64,000 bases of DNA, taken from NCBI GenBank assembly GCA_030340625.1, contig JAOPHQ010003474.1, positions 36,691 through 100,690 of the forward strand. The letters run 5' to 3'. A program made the translations under genes and the position numbers. Shown piece by piece: positions 22,806 to 33,699 of the stretch (its first letter is position 1; each line of letters starts with the position of its first letter). The notes beneath the pieces were generated by a model. The model was not told where the DNA came from. It worked only from the letters and a program-made list of their open reading frames with translations, and ran no database searches. Source of the DNA: Merluccius polli (lineage: Eukaryota > Chordata > Actinopteri > Gadiformes > Merlucciidae).

Positions 22806-24012
22806 TGACGCCATGACGCTCGAACGTGAACGTCGTTTTACGGCAGCGGAAGATTTACGACAGCCAGCATACAGACAGTGAGCAATGGACTTCACATGAT
22901 ATTATTCACAACTCGGATTAATTTAATGAAACCCATTGATTCTTTTGATCGGTGGACCCCTTTTGATTGGATATTATGGGATATACAAGTCTGTACATTT
23001 TTTGAACGAAGGTAAACGATTGAGAATTGATTTAGTTAGGCCAGAGATCAATGTGTAATCGATGTGTAAACTGTGATTCTGAATAAATATAAATGCTATC
23101 GAAATTTAGTTTGGATATCGTTATTATTGAATATACAAATCTGTAGATTAGTGACATTTTTTGAATGAAGGTTATTGGTTGAAATGTGAATGAATTAGTT
23201 ACGTGTTAAACAGTGGAAGGTCCGCCGGTTACAATGGGACGAACGGTAGAATATGACGATTTGAAACTAAAACTGCGATACAGAAAAAAGTATAACAGCT
23301 ATCGAAATTTCGTGAACACGGCTAGATAGATACAAATCTCTAGATTTGTTTAATTGTTTGAACGATGGGAAACGGTTGAAATTTGAAATAGTTACGACGT
23401 AAAGCACGGAAGTAAACAGTGGAAGGTCCGCCGGTTACAATGGGACGAACGGTAGAATATGACGATTTGAAACTAAAACTGCGATACAGAAAAAAGTGTA
23501 ACAGCTATCGAAATTTCGTGAACACGGCTAGATAGATACAAATCTCTAGATTTGTTTAATTGTTTGAACGATGGGAAAAGGTTGAAATTTGAATTAGTTA
23601 CGACGTAAAGAATGTGAAGAATTAAGAGGCTGGGCGGACGGCTTCGCCGTCCGCCCATTGATTTGTATTGGAAAAATAAAGGTGGAAAAAGTAGAATAAT
23701 TTGAAAAGTTGAATTAATATGAAGAATGTGAATAGATAGCCATCATGTCGTAATAAATATGAACATTTTGATATTTGAATGGTTTCTGTAGCTGAAAATA
23801 TGAAGAAGGAGAAGAGTGCCAAAAAACGGGCGGAAGAAGAATAAAAATAAAAATAAAAATAAAAATAATAAAGATTCAGATATCTAGAGTGTGAATGCTC
23901 CAGCATTCACACTAATAAAAATAACTAGAAAATGCATTTCCTGCAGAAAACGCGTGTGAATGCTGGAAGCTGAATGATAAGCTCAAAGCAGAAATATAAA
24001 ATGAATTGATCT
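22806..24012. repeat. Linker block U5, hairpin H5 and lead-in E5 with one 43-bp hairpin unit
   Basis: Monomers start at 23211 and 23417. H5 is at 23632-23656. The marker GTTACGTGTTAAAC is shared with U6. E5 has one extra hairpin unit (about 23873-23916) with stem GTGTGAATGCT/AGCATTCACAC, the same unit that is tandemly repeated at 26385-26684. Confidence 0.87.
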
Positions 24013-24886
24013 GAAGAATCTGAAAGTAGTAGTAGAAGCTGAAATAGTAGAAGAATCTGAAAGTAGTAGTAGAAGCTGAAATAGTAGAAGAATCTGAAAG
24101 TAGTAGTAGAAGCTGAAATAGTAGAAGAAGCTGAAAGTAGTAGTAGAAGCTGAAATAGTAGAAGAAGCTGAAAGTAGTAGTAGAAGCTGAAATAGTAGAA
24201 GAAGCTGAAAGTAGTAGTAGAAGCTGAAATAGTAGAAGAAGCTGAAAGTAGTAGTAGAAGCTGAAATAGTAGAAGAAGCTGAAAGTAGTAGTAGAAGCTG
24301 AAATAGTAGAAGAATCTGAAAGTAGTAGTAGAAGCTGAAATAGTAGAAGAATCTGAAAGTAGTAGTAGAAGCTGAAATAGTATAAGAATCTGAAAGTAGT
24401 AGTAGAAGCTGAAATAGTAGAAGAATCTGAAAGTAGTAGTAGAAGCTGAAATAGTAGAAGAATCTGAAAGTAGTAGTAGAAGCTGAAATAGTAGAAGAAT
24501 CTGAAAGTAGTAGTGGAAGCTGAAATAGTAGAAGAATCTGAAAGTAGTAGTAGAAGCTGAAATAGTAGAAGAATCTGAAAGTAGTAGTAGAAGCTGAAAT
24601 AGTAGAAGAATCTGAAAGTAGTAGTAGAAGCTGAAATAGTAGAATTATCAAAGTAGTAGAAGTAGTTGAAATTGTAGTAGTAGCTGAAATAGTAGAAGAA
24701 TCTGAAATAGTAGAAGTAGCTGAAAGTAGTAGTAGCCGAATTAGTAATACTAATAGCTTTAATTGTTTGATCGATGGGAAACGGTTGAAATTTGAATTAG
24801 TTACGACGTAAAGCATTGGGAGAATAAGAGGCTGGGCGGCCGTCCGCCCATTGATTTATATTGGAAAAATAAATGTATACTACAAT
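24013..24886. repeat. 37-bp minisatellite M5 and D linker
   Basis: About 17 copies (24013-24643), including six GAAGCTGAAAG variants, then the D linker. Isolated point changes (a TATAAG and a GTGGAAG copy) are private to this array. Confidence 0.92.
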
Positions 24887-25329
24887 TTACTATTGCGGGC
24901 ACCCCGTCCCCCCCCCCCCCCCCCCCCCCCCCCCCGCCGGCCGTAGGTCCGCGCGTGTTTGTGTTACTATTGCGGGCACCCCCCCCCCCCCCCCGGCCGT
25001 AGGTCCGCGGTGTGTTTGTGTTACTATTGGGGGCAGCCCCCCCCCCCCCGGCCGTAGGTCCGCGGTGTGTTTGTGTTACTATTGCGGGCACCCCCCGGCC
25101 GTAGGTCCGCGGTGTGTTTGTTTGTGTTACTATTGCGGGCACCCCCCCCGTAGGTCCGCGGTGTGTTTGTTTGTGTTACTATTGCGGGCACCCCCCCCCC
25201 CCCCCGCAGGTCCGCGGTGTGTTTGTGTTTACTATTGCGGGCACCCCCCCCCCCCCCGCAGGTCCGCGGTGTGTTTGTGTTTACTATTGCGGGCACCGCC
25301 CCCCCCCCCCGTCGGCCGTAGGTCCGCGG
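24887..25329. repeat. C-rich tandem array C6
   Basis: About seven copies. The start matches C5 (CACCCCGTCCCC) but the end matches C2 and C3 (GTGTTTGTGTTTACT, GCACCGCC), so the array is a recombinant of two unit types. Confidence 0.92.
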
Positions 25330-26384
25330 TGACGCCATGACGCTCGAACGTGAACGTCGTTTACGGCAGCGAAAGATTTACGACAGCCAGCATACAGACA
25401 GTGAGCAACGGACTTCACATGATATTATTCACAACTCGGATTAATTTAATGAAACCCATTGATTCTTTTGATCGGTGGACCCCTTTTGATTGGATATTAT
25501 GGGATATACAAGTCTGTACATTTTTTGAACGAAGGTAAACGATTGAGAATTGATTTAGTTAGGCCAGAGATCAATGTGTAATCGATGTGTAAACTGTGAT
25601 TCTGAATAAATATAAATGCTATCGAAATTTAGTTTGGATATCGTTATTATTGAATATACAAATCTGTAGATTAGTGACATTTTTTGAATGAAGGTTAGCG
25701 GTTGAAATGTGAATGAATTAGTTACGTGTTAAACAGTGGAAGGTCCGCCGGTTACAATGGGACGAACGGTAGAATATGACGATTTGAAACTAAAACTGCG
25801 ATACAGAAAAAAGTATAACAGCTATCGAAATTTCGTGAACACGGCTAGATAGATACAAATCTCTAGATTTGTTTAATTGTTTGAACGATGGGAAACGGTT
25901 GAAATTTGAAATAGTTACGACGTAAAGCAGCGGAAGTAAACAGTGGAAGGTCCGCCGGTTACAATGGGACGAACGGTAGAATATGACGATTTGAAACTAA
26001 AACTGCGATACAGAAAAAAGTATAACAGCTATCGAAATTTCGTGAACACGGCTAGATAGATACAAATCTCTAGATTTGTTTAATTGTTTGAACGATGGGA
26101 AAAGGTTGAAATTTGAATTAGTTACGACGTAAAGAATGTGAAGAATTAAGAGGCTGGGCGGACGGCTTTGCCATCCGCCCATTGATTTGTATTGGAAAAA
26201 TAAAGGTGGAAAAAGTAGAATAATTTGAAAAGTTGAATTAATATGAAAAATGTGAATAGATAGCCATCATGTCGTAATAAATATGAACATTTTGATATTT
26301 GAATGGTTTCTGTAGCTGAAAATATGAAGAAGGAGAAGAGTGCCAAAAAACGGGCGGAAGAAGAATAAAAATAAAAATAATAAA
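25330..26384. repeat. Linker block U6, decayed hairpin H6 and truncated lead-in E6
   Basis: Monomers start at 25734 and 25941. H6 (26156-26180) has an ATCCGCC change in its right arm and a TTT loop, so it is the only hairpin with a mismatched stem. No minisatellite follows; the lead-in stops after the AAAAT stretch. Confidence 0.87.
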
Positions 26385-26684
26385 GATTCAGATATCTAGA
26401 GTGTGAATGCTCCAGCATTCACACTAATAATGATTCAGATATCTAGAGTGTGAATGCTCCAGCATTCACACTAATAATAAAGATTCAGATATCTAGAGTG
26501 TGAATGCTCCAGCATTCACACTAATAATAAAGATTTCGATATCTAGAGTATGAATGCTCCAGCATTCACACTAATACAAATAAAAATAATAAAGATTCAG
26601 ATATCTAGAGTGTGAATGCTCCAGCATTCACACTAATAAAGATTCAGATATCTAGAGTGTGAATGCTCCAGCATTCACACTAAT
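26385..26684. repeat. Six tandem hairpin units at the array edge
   Basis: Copies start at 26385, 26432, 26482, 26532, 26594 and 26641. Each has GATTCAGATATCTAGA followed by an 11-bp stem GTGTGAATGCT, a CC loop and AGCATTCACAC; copy 4 has a T-to-A-type stem change. The stem sequence also occurs in the lead-in E (GTGTGAATGCTGG), so the unit may derive from it. Confidence 0.9.
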
Positions 26685-27279
26685 TAGCAAATTTAGAATG
26701 ACCCGAAAAATATACGTTAACCTTTTCACCCACTTTACTCCTTTAAATTTTATGAGCCGATGATCTCACTCTAAAAGCATTGTTTATTAAAATGAATGAA
26801 TGAAAAATGAAAAATAAAGTGCGTATTATCTCGTTATCACAAGAAAAGTGAGAGAATATAACATTCATTATGGCTTTCCCGCCTGTAAAGGTCATCCGCA
26901 CACAACACACACACACGCACAGGACTGTAATAATTGAGCTCATTGAGTTCAACGGTAAATACAAGGGAAATTCTCTTTCCTCTAACTTTAATGGCCTGGG
27001 TAGTTTTCCTTTCCTTTCTTCGCTTTCGAGTCCAGATTCAGAGTGGTGCCTGGAGAGATCTCTGCTGTCACCACGGTAACAAGGGTCGGGGAGAGGTCAA
27101 GGGTGAGCAGCACAGGCTGGCGCTTTAGTTAGTTAGCGACGCTGCGAAATTGGACGGTGGCGGCGGCGGTGGGTGCGTGGGTGGTGCATGGTGTAGGGGT
27201 TTGGGGTAGAGAGGGAGGGGGGGGGGTAGGTGGCCCTGGACACCCTGGCTCCAATTGATCCCTCACCTTCTGAGGTGAC

Positions 27280-27315
<36 letters not shown>

Positions 27316-27735
27316 TCTCTGTTAGTGATTTTCTGGCCTCGGGGAACGTGCTGCTCGCTAGCTGTTAGAGGTGAAACAGGAGTGGGCTGGGAAAAAATAA
27401 CACAGTGACAGCATCCAACGAATCCTTGGCACTGACTCACACGACACGTACCTGGGTTAGGACGACAACGAAAAGCCCACACACCAAGGTTATTATCGTT
27501 AACGAAAACTAACGAAAACTTGGAAAAAAACATTTTCATTACAGTAACTGAAATAAAAATAGAAAGGCTTTACAAACACACTGAAACGTATTGTGGGTTT
27601 ACAAAACTGAAATAAACTAAAAGTATAGAGAAAATGTCTTCAGTTTCATCTTTGTCAATTTATTTCATACATAAGCCTTGTATTTTCAGTGTCTTTTTTT
27701 TTTTAGCTGTGGCAGTTTTAGTCAACGTCTTGCCT
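26685..27735. other. Unassigned sequence with (GA)n tract
   Basis: No coding region is convincing. It contains a short CA run near 26905, a G-rich stretch (27140-27230), a (GA)n tract at 27283-27311 and AT-rich sequence with CGTTAACGAAAACTAACG near 27498, which resembles terminal sequence of fish hAT elements. Confidence 0.5.
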
Positions 27736-28670
27736 GACATTATGGTCGGGAGAAAGCGACAGAGTCCCATTTGGGATTACTTTGAATATGACTCAGATAA
27801 GAGCAAGTGCTTTGCAGTGGAACCTGTAGGACATGTGGGACATTTCTCAAAGGGAAAAATCCCACAAATATAAAAGTCCATTTGAAATGCTTACACAAGA
27901 AGGCTAACCTAACTTACCTTGACAAGGTAAGGGAGGACGCCCAGCCCACCGCCCCTGAAACAGAAGCTAATCCCAGGCCAGGCAACATGACGGAGCACGA
28001 GACAACCATAGGGCAGAAAAAAACTAATGCACTGCTTCCACCGGCGACCCGAGGGCTGCTGGTTAGTAAATACAGGAACACCACACGCAGGAGGAAGCAT
28101 CGGCGCATATGTTTATTGAGACTGGGATGTCGACACGACATGTCTGAGTCCATTGCCTTCAAAGATTTCAGCACTTCACTCAAACCAAAATTCAAAACAC
28201 CCAGAGCTGCAAGAGTCAATATTGGGGCTAAGATGGATACGGCAGAATGATAAGCAGAAATTGAAAGAGATCATAAGGGAGGCGAGGAAATGGCCCCTTT
28301 GTGTAGATAGTTGGAGCGAGAGAAGATTAACAGCATCTTTCATGGATGTGTCAGCTTGTTTTTACCATCCGCCCGGAGGCCAGGTTCACCATGCTCTGGT
28401 TAACCTGCATCCCATGGAGCACCCACACACCGGGGAGTCCATTGGCCGCTGCATTGACCAGACATTAGATGCATGGGGTGTAGGAGAAGGCTAGGTTCTG
28501 CTCAGTGCTTAGGGACAGTAGGCGAGAGCAATGTAGCGAAGATGGCGATGTTTCTCAGGCTCAGCCGAGAGGTGCTGGAGCCGAGCAGGATGAATAGTGG
28601 ATGGAGTCCGAGTCGGGGAGTCCGACACGGAGGGTGAGGAGAGTGGAGGCCTCGCTGAGTGTGGTTATAG
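27736..28670 (+). pseudogene. hAT transposase relic, N-terminal part (BED finger)
   Basis: A broken hAT-superfamily transposase. The N-terminus has a BED-type zinc finger: SPIWDYFEYDSDKSKC in one frame, then CGTFLKGKNPTNIKVHLK and LHKK in another, with a frameshift near 27810. Further on, KQKLKEIIREARKWPLCVDS and SMDVSACFYHPPGG-like residues with GESIGRC follow in a third stretch (28230-28494). Frameshifts and stops show it is dead. The sequence stays alignable in reading to about 28670, where foreign sequence interrupts. Pieces two and three lie at 30481 and 33933. Confidence 0.8.
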
Positions 28671-29081
28671 TGACAAATACATTAATTTCGTCTTAAAAAT
28701 TTACTTTTTCATTTTGGATGTAAAATGGCATAATGATATTAACAACATTGTCAGCTTTAACTTGATATTTCCCCAAGATTAAATATTCCTTTATTGTTAC
28801 ATCCCATTATATTATTTAAAAAAGTATAAAAGGAGTAACATTCTTGTGTTTTGGCTCCACGACATTGCAGCCACAAAAGCGATGAAATAATAATAGAAAT
28901 AGCAGTAAAATAGTACTAAAACATACAGTACAATAAAAATAGAAATAATATATTATAAATAATGTAGTGTGTGTAAAATGCTGTGTGTGTGTGTGTTTAC
29001 TTAACATATTACTAGAAAAGCATTAAAAAAAACTACAATAAAAATATGAATAATATAAATAATGTATAGTGTGTAAAATGG

Positions 29082-29145
<64 letters not shown>

Positions 29146-29222
29146 GTCCTGCATTAATAAATGTGCTTTTGTGTATGTAGCTGTTTGCATGTTTGTGTGT
29201 TTGTGTATGCACAGCTACATGT

Positions 29223-29264
<42 letters not shown>

Positions 29265-29993
29265 TCACAAACAAACAGGCAACAGGGTGTTAGGGTGTTA
29301 GGGTGTCCATTATTCATAAGCCTGGTTGCTTGGTGGAAAAAGGGTTCAATAGAAAAATGTAGAGAGAAAAAAACCCTTGTTTACTTGCTCTCATTTACTG
29401 CAACTATGTACTCCATACATACTGCAGATAGCCTGGTGCAGAAAGGCTGGAAATAGGACCTGGCGATAGATATCAGGGTTCGGTCATGTTTATGCAGAAA
29501 GCTTCCCCAACCTAATGAAAATGTCCTCCCCTTATTTTTTATTTTCAAATTAAAATGACTGTAATGATATTTATTCATTATTGACATGAAAAACTAGTTT
29601 GGCTCAGAAGCCTGTGAAATCAATGCAGCTTGCCTACAAACAATGATTTTGTACTCAATTAGCCTGCATCAGTAGCAGTATGAAATAAGCCTACTAAAAA
29701 TTGTAATGCTGGGGACACAGCAATTTTCCAGGGGAGGATGTTCAAATTTAAGATATAACCTATTTTAGCCCAAAAGTTTGAAGTTGACACTGACAGACTG
29801 CATTTTGACATCATAGTTATTGTCATATCATTAATATCCAAGAGAAACATTAATATTGAGACAATATTAAACAATGTGTCATACTGTGGGAAAAAAAAGG
29901 TTTATGGAGCTTACAGTATAAGATATTAAATATAATTTAAAAACGTAGGCTTACATAAATATGATCCCTGCTCTACAACCTAGGGTCAGTAGT
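28671..29993. other. Insertion in the hAT relic: duplicated AT block and TG microsatellites
   Basis: An AT-rich block ending GTGTGTAAAATG with a TG run occurs twice (about 28920-29000 and 29030-29142), so a roughly 110-bp duplication preceded expansion of the TG tract. TG/CA microsatellites lie at 28984-28997, 29082-29143 and 29223-29262. Near 29285 there are three GTTAGGGTG-like copies. The rest (29310-29993) is unassigned. Confidence 0.6.
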
Positions 29994-30337
29994 TTAAGGG
30001 GCTGTAGACAACTTTTCAACTTTTCCCACCCTAGCGTTTCAAAGTGGTATTATTTTTGCACCACTGTCTCAAAGACAAACCGGATCGCTTTCCGTTTCCT
30101 CAGAGCCTAGCGACCACAAACAACACAAGACTTGCATTTGTTTGGAAATCTCTGCGAAAGAAACAATCAACACTTTAGAAATAAGAAAGAAAGAAGCTTA
30201 TAGGGAAGCTAAGGGAACCAATCTAAATGCCGATGGTGTCATTATTCTGTAGCCATTACACTGTGCAATCAACATTTACTTCATATTGATATGTTAAAGC
30301 GAAAAAGTTGCCTACAGGACCTTTAAGTACAGCCAAA
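29994..30337. mobile_element. MITE-like element with imperfect terminal inverted repeats
   Basis: The left end GTTTAAGGGGCTGTAGACAA pairs imperfectly with the right end TTGCCTACAGGACCTTTAAG over about 25 bases. The interior is non-coding. The superfamily is uncertain and no clear target duplication was found. Confidence 0.55.
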
Positions 30338-30480
30338 ATCTATGAATCAGTTTTCATTAATTGAAATACACGGCTCAAGTGTGATTATAACAAAACTGTA
30401 TTGTAGACTATTGTTTTGTGCGTTTTATATTTGATGCTTAAATTATCTAATTGTTTCTGTTTTCTCTTTTTACTTTGCTA

Positions 30481-31209
30481 AGAACTTGACTTGACAGAAG
30501 ATGGGGTGAACAACACAAGAGAGAATGCCATGTCTGGCCCACACCCTTCAGCTCACACTGAAAGATGCCATGAAGCAGCCAAGTGCTGATTCATAACGAA
30601 AGCAATAAAGCTGGTACATGCTGTGAGGAACTCATTAGTGGCAAATGAAGAAATTATCAAAAGGTGTGGCAAAACTCTGCTCTGGGATTGTAGCACATGC
30701 TGGAACGGCACTTTTGATATGCTGAGAACACTGGTGGAGACCAGAGCTGAACTAAACCAACTACTTGAGGATCTGAGCATGGACACATTTCTCACAAGCG
30801 ATTGGGCTAAGCTGGAGAACCTTGTCAAGCTGTTTGAGCCCTTTGCCATCCACACAGACCCCCTTCAGAGTGACAGCCAGTCACTCTCACAAGTAGTGCC
30901 ATGCCTGCTCAACCTTGAGGCACCCCCCGCTGACGACTAGCACAAGTGCTGCTGAAGTCCTTGCGAGAATGTTTTGCTTGCATTCCTAGCCCCGATTCCA
31001 CACAGTTTGATGCTACACCAGCCTGTTGGATCCAAGTGTTGCGCTGGTTCTTCAATCACCAGACACGGTGCCACTGAGGAGGGCAACACAGCCCTTTGTG
31101 CAGAACTGGGCAGCTCAGTATAACCCAGCTACTGCTTCTCAGGAGGAGGCTGCCAGTGCAAGGGCCACTCCAACAGGAGCCTCTCCTACAGTCCTTTAGA
31201 AACAGTTTT
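30481..31209 (+). pseudogene. hAT transposase relic, central part
   Basis: Continues the transposase begun at 27736. It has PCLAHTLQLTLKDAMKQPS (the conserved C..H segment), then CGKTLLWDCSTCWNGTFDML, matching the hAT CSTRWNSTF motif with R replaced by C, and LEDLSMDTFLTSDWAKLENL. Stops and frame changes occur after 30940. The foldback element FB1 interrupts it at 31210. Confidence 0.8.
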
Positions 31210-32031
31210 GGTAACACTCCATAATAAGGGTCCTTAATAAATAGCAAACTAGTCATTAACTAACCCTTTGTTAATTGTTACTAAAATATCTATTTGCCAC
31301 AAGTTAATGGTTTTTTAATCATTAATTAAATAGTTATTTGTGTATAATCTGTTTGTTAATGTTTTAACAAACAAAAAACAATCTATTAACAAATACTGTA
31401 TTAATAGTGTTTTAATAGTTAACTAAATGTATTCTTGGCACTAATTAACAGTTATTTATTACATAATTAGAATGTTAAATGCTTATTTACAAACTATATG
31501 TTAATATAGAAGTTAATGACATATTAGTATTTAACTAATTGTTACTAAACTGTTTCTGCCTATCCCAATTGTTATTAAACTGTGTTTCTGCCCATCCCAA
31601 TATGAACCACTTCTCATAGGACCCTTATAATAAAGTTGGTTACGCTTAATTAATATATTAGTAATATATAACTATCAGTGTGGGGCCCCATTCACAAAGC
31701 TCCTTGATCAAGCCAAACAAGCAAAGCTGAAAGATGTGGCAGTTGTTTGCCAAAACTACATCAAAGGTGATGCCCAGATTCAGTCAAAAGTGGGAGACTT
31801 AAAAAGTCAATGCAAATTAATTCCATATGGAAAGAGAGCATAATTGTTTTTTTTTGTTTTGTTTTTTCTACCTCAGTTTGTGGGGTTTTTTTTGTTTGTT
31901 TTGCTTCAAGTGTTGTAAAACAGAATGTAGAAATATTGCCTGTTTTTCATTTTCATACATTCTGTTTAAGTGGTCGGTGTTCCAGGAGGCCATCAGCTTA
32001 ACCTTAAGGTGTCAGTTGTAAAATAAAAAGA

Positions 32032-32187
32032 AAATAAAAAGCTATTGGAGTGTTTATAAATAAAGTGTGTTCATCCCCCTTTCCAACAGTGTTACCTTTA
32101 GTGGTCAGCTTTCCAGAAAATAAAAAGCTATTGGAGAGTTCTTTAACTTTATAAATAAAGTGTGTTCATCCCCCTTCCCAACAGTGT
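32032..32187. repeat. Two tandem copies of an AATAAAAAGCTATTGGAG block
   Basis: The block runs from AATAAAAAGCTATTGGAG through ATAAATAAAGTGTGTTCATC to CAACAGTGT and occurs at about 32032-32090 and 32116-32187, with a short insertion in the second copy. Each copy includes AATAAA, so it could be a duplicated 3' end. Confidence 0.75.
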
Positions 32188-32209
32188 GTGCTGAGATCAT
32201 TCATTTCCA

Positions 32210-32647
32210 GTGTGAGAGACCCAGTGTAAAATATTTTCTATCTTCAATACTGTTGCGAATAAATAATAACGTATGTATCAGCAGGCTGTAATATCTACAC
32301 ATAGCCACAAAGGAGTAGAAATAAATATACAAGTTGTATTTACCCCACCTGACCACATGATGGCGGCAAATATAATACACTGGGGGCGGGCGCTCAACAC
32401 TAGCCATTATGCGTCATAGAGGCCACGCCTCCTGCCCAGAGACTTCCGGGCGAAACATCCGGTGAGAATCAGAAACCCGCAGGCAGCGCATTCGGACGGA
32501 TGCAAAGCTTGGGGCTCTCCACGCGGCGTGACTTTTGCTATACCCCTCAATTTTTACGTAGATTAATATAACTAAAGCTAAACAAATAAAGTGAGTTAAA
32601 GCGTTTCCTGTGTCGGCGGCCTTCTTCCTCAATGAACACCTCACAAA
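32210..32647. other. Possible solo LTR inside FB1 (unproven)
   Basis: The sequence begins TGTGAGAGACC and ends CACCTCACA, with a six-base inverted TGTGAG/CTCACA end. It has a GC-rich promoter-like part and AATAAA near 32585. The flanking bases do not form a clear target duplication, so this is only a suggestion. Confidence 0.3.
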
Positions 32648-32683
32648 TCATGTTATAAGAAATATTTGTAAATAATTAATGAT

Positions 32684-33230
32684 TACTGTTCCAACTTTAT
32701 TATAAGGGTCCCCCCATACTGATAGTTATAAATTACTAATGCATTAATAATGGTTAACCAACTTTATTATAAGGGTCCCAATACCGATAGTTATATATTA
32801 CTAATATATTAATTATGGTTAACCAACTTTATTGTAAGGGTCCCCCCATACTGATAGTCAGGGCCGTGCAGAGACCCTATGAGGGGCAGGTGCTCAAAAA
32901 CGCAAGGATTTCTGTTGAGCGCGGGGGGGGGGGGGGGGGCAAAAGGGCACTTTGGTCCGCTCAAAAGGGCACTTTGGTCCTTCAAAGGGAAAAGGGCAGG
33001 GGCTCGGGCACCCATAGCCCCCCCCTCTGCACGTGCCTGCTGATAGTTATAAATTACTAATGCATTACTAATGGTTAACCAACTTTATTATAAGGGTCCC
33101 CAATACTGATAGTTATATATTACTAATATATGAATAACTCTTAACCAACTTTATTATAAGGGGCCCCACACTGATAGTTATATATTACTAATATATTAAT
33201 TAAGCGTAACCAACTTTATTATAAGGGTCC
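32684..33230. repeat. About six tandem copies of a ~65-bp AT-rich unit
   Basis: The unit is built on GGTTAACCAACTTTATTATA, then AGGGTCCCC and CTGATAGTTATA with ATTACTAAT. Copies start near 32690, 32757, 32821, 33077, 33138 and 33202. A MITE splits the third copy. One inverted copy lies in the left arm of FB1 (31617-31690), so the unit expanded in one arm only. Confidence 0.85.
32859..33039. mobile_element. hAT-type MITE, 181 bp, perfect 8-bp target duplication
   Basis: Termini CAGGGCCGTGCAGAG and CTCTGCACGTGCCTG match as inverted repeats at 13 of 15 positions. The flanks are both CTGATAGT (32851-32858 and 33040-33047). The interior has a G-run and duplicated AAAGGGCACTTTGGTCC. Inverted ends plus an 8-bp duplication are the hAT signature. 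Confidence 0.9.
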
Positions 33231-33699
33231 TATGAGAAGTGGTTCATATTGGGATGGGCAGAAACACAGTTTAATAACAATTGGGATAGGCAGAAACAGT
33301 TTAGTAACAATTAGTTAAATACTAATATGTCATTAACTTCTATATTAACATATAGTTTGTAAATAAGCATTTAACATTCTAATTATGTAATAAATAACTG
33401 TTAATTAGTGCCAAGAATACATTTAGTTAACTATTAAAACACTATTAATACAGTATTTGTTAATAGATTGTTTTTTGTTTGTTAAAACATTAACAAACAG
33501 ATTATACACAAATAACTAATATTTAATTAATGATTAAAAAACCATTAACTTGTGGCAAATAGATATTTTAGTAACAATTAACAAAGGGTTAGTTAATGAC
33601 TAGTTTGCTATTTATTAAGGACCCTTATTATGGAGTGTTACCACAGTTTCCTTGCATCCCGTATATAGAGGTCAATGTGGCATATTTTATTATTATATG

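Larger units (their letters stand above)
1208..26684. repeat. Higher-order satellite array, six composite units
   Basis: The order E-M-D-C-U-H repeats six times. The starts of the C arrays lie at about 9895, 12613, 15426, 18319, 21798 and 24887. Units are 2.7-2.9 kb once the inserted LINE in the fourth interval is discounted; the last interval is 3.1 kb. All units share one orientation. Length differences come from the number of 37-bp M repeats, the number of C repeats, the C-run lengths and the number of 207-bp monomers. Markers group the units as A(1) B(2) B(3) A(4) C(5) C(6), with mosaic exchange. No protein-coding content is credible. A centromeric, pericentromeric or other heterochromatic array is possible but cannot be settled here. 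Confidence 0.9.
31210..33642. mobile_element. Foldback element FB1, GGTAACACT termini, 8-bp target duplication
   Basis: The ends GGTAACACTCCATAATAAGG and CCTTATTATGGAGTGTTACC are perfect inverted repeats, and the arms extend about 480 bp (31210-31690 and 33155-33642). Flanks ACAGTTTT (31202-31209) and ACAGTTTC (33643-33650) form a 7-of-8 target duplication. The interior is non-coding, with tandem repeats, a hAT MITE and a possible LTR-like block. No transposase is visible, so it is non-autonomous. It shares its ends with FB2 at 53724-59798. Eight-base duplications occur in hAT, P, Zisupton and Novosib families; the family is not settled. Confidence 0.88.

Noticed and set aside
9895..25329. 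CRISPR-like look of the C arrays (conserved ~45-bp repeats with variable spacers)
   Set aside because: The spacers are only C runs, the repeats are not palindromic at their ends, there are no cas genes and the context is a fish genome.
29285..29310. Telomere-like GTTAGGGTG repeats
   Set aside because: Only three copies of an 8-9-bp unit, next to a TG microsatellite; too short for a telomeric call.
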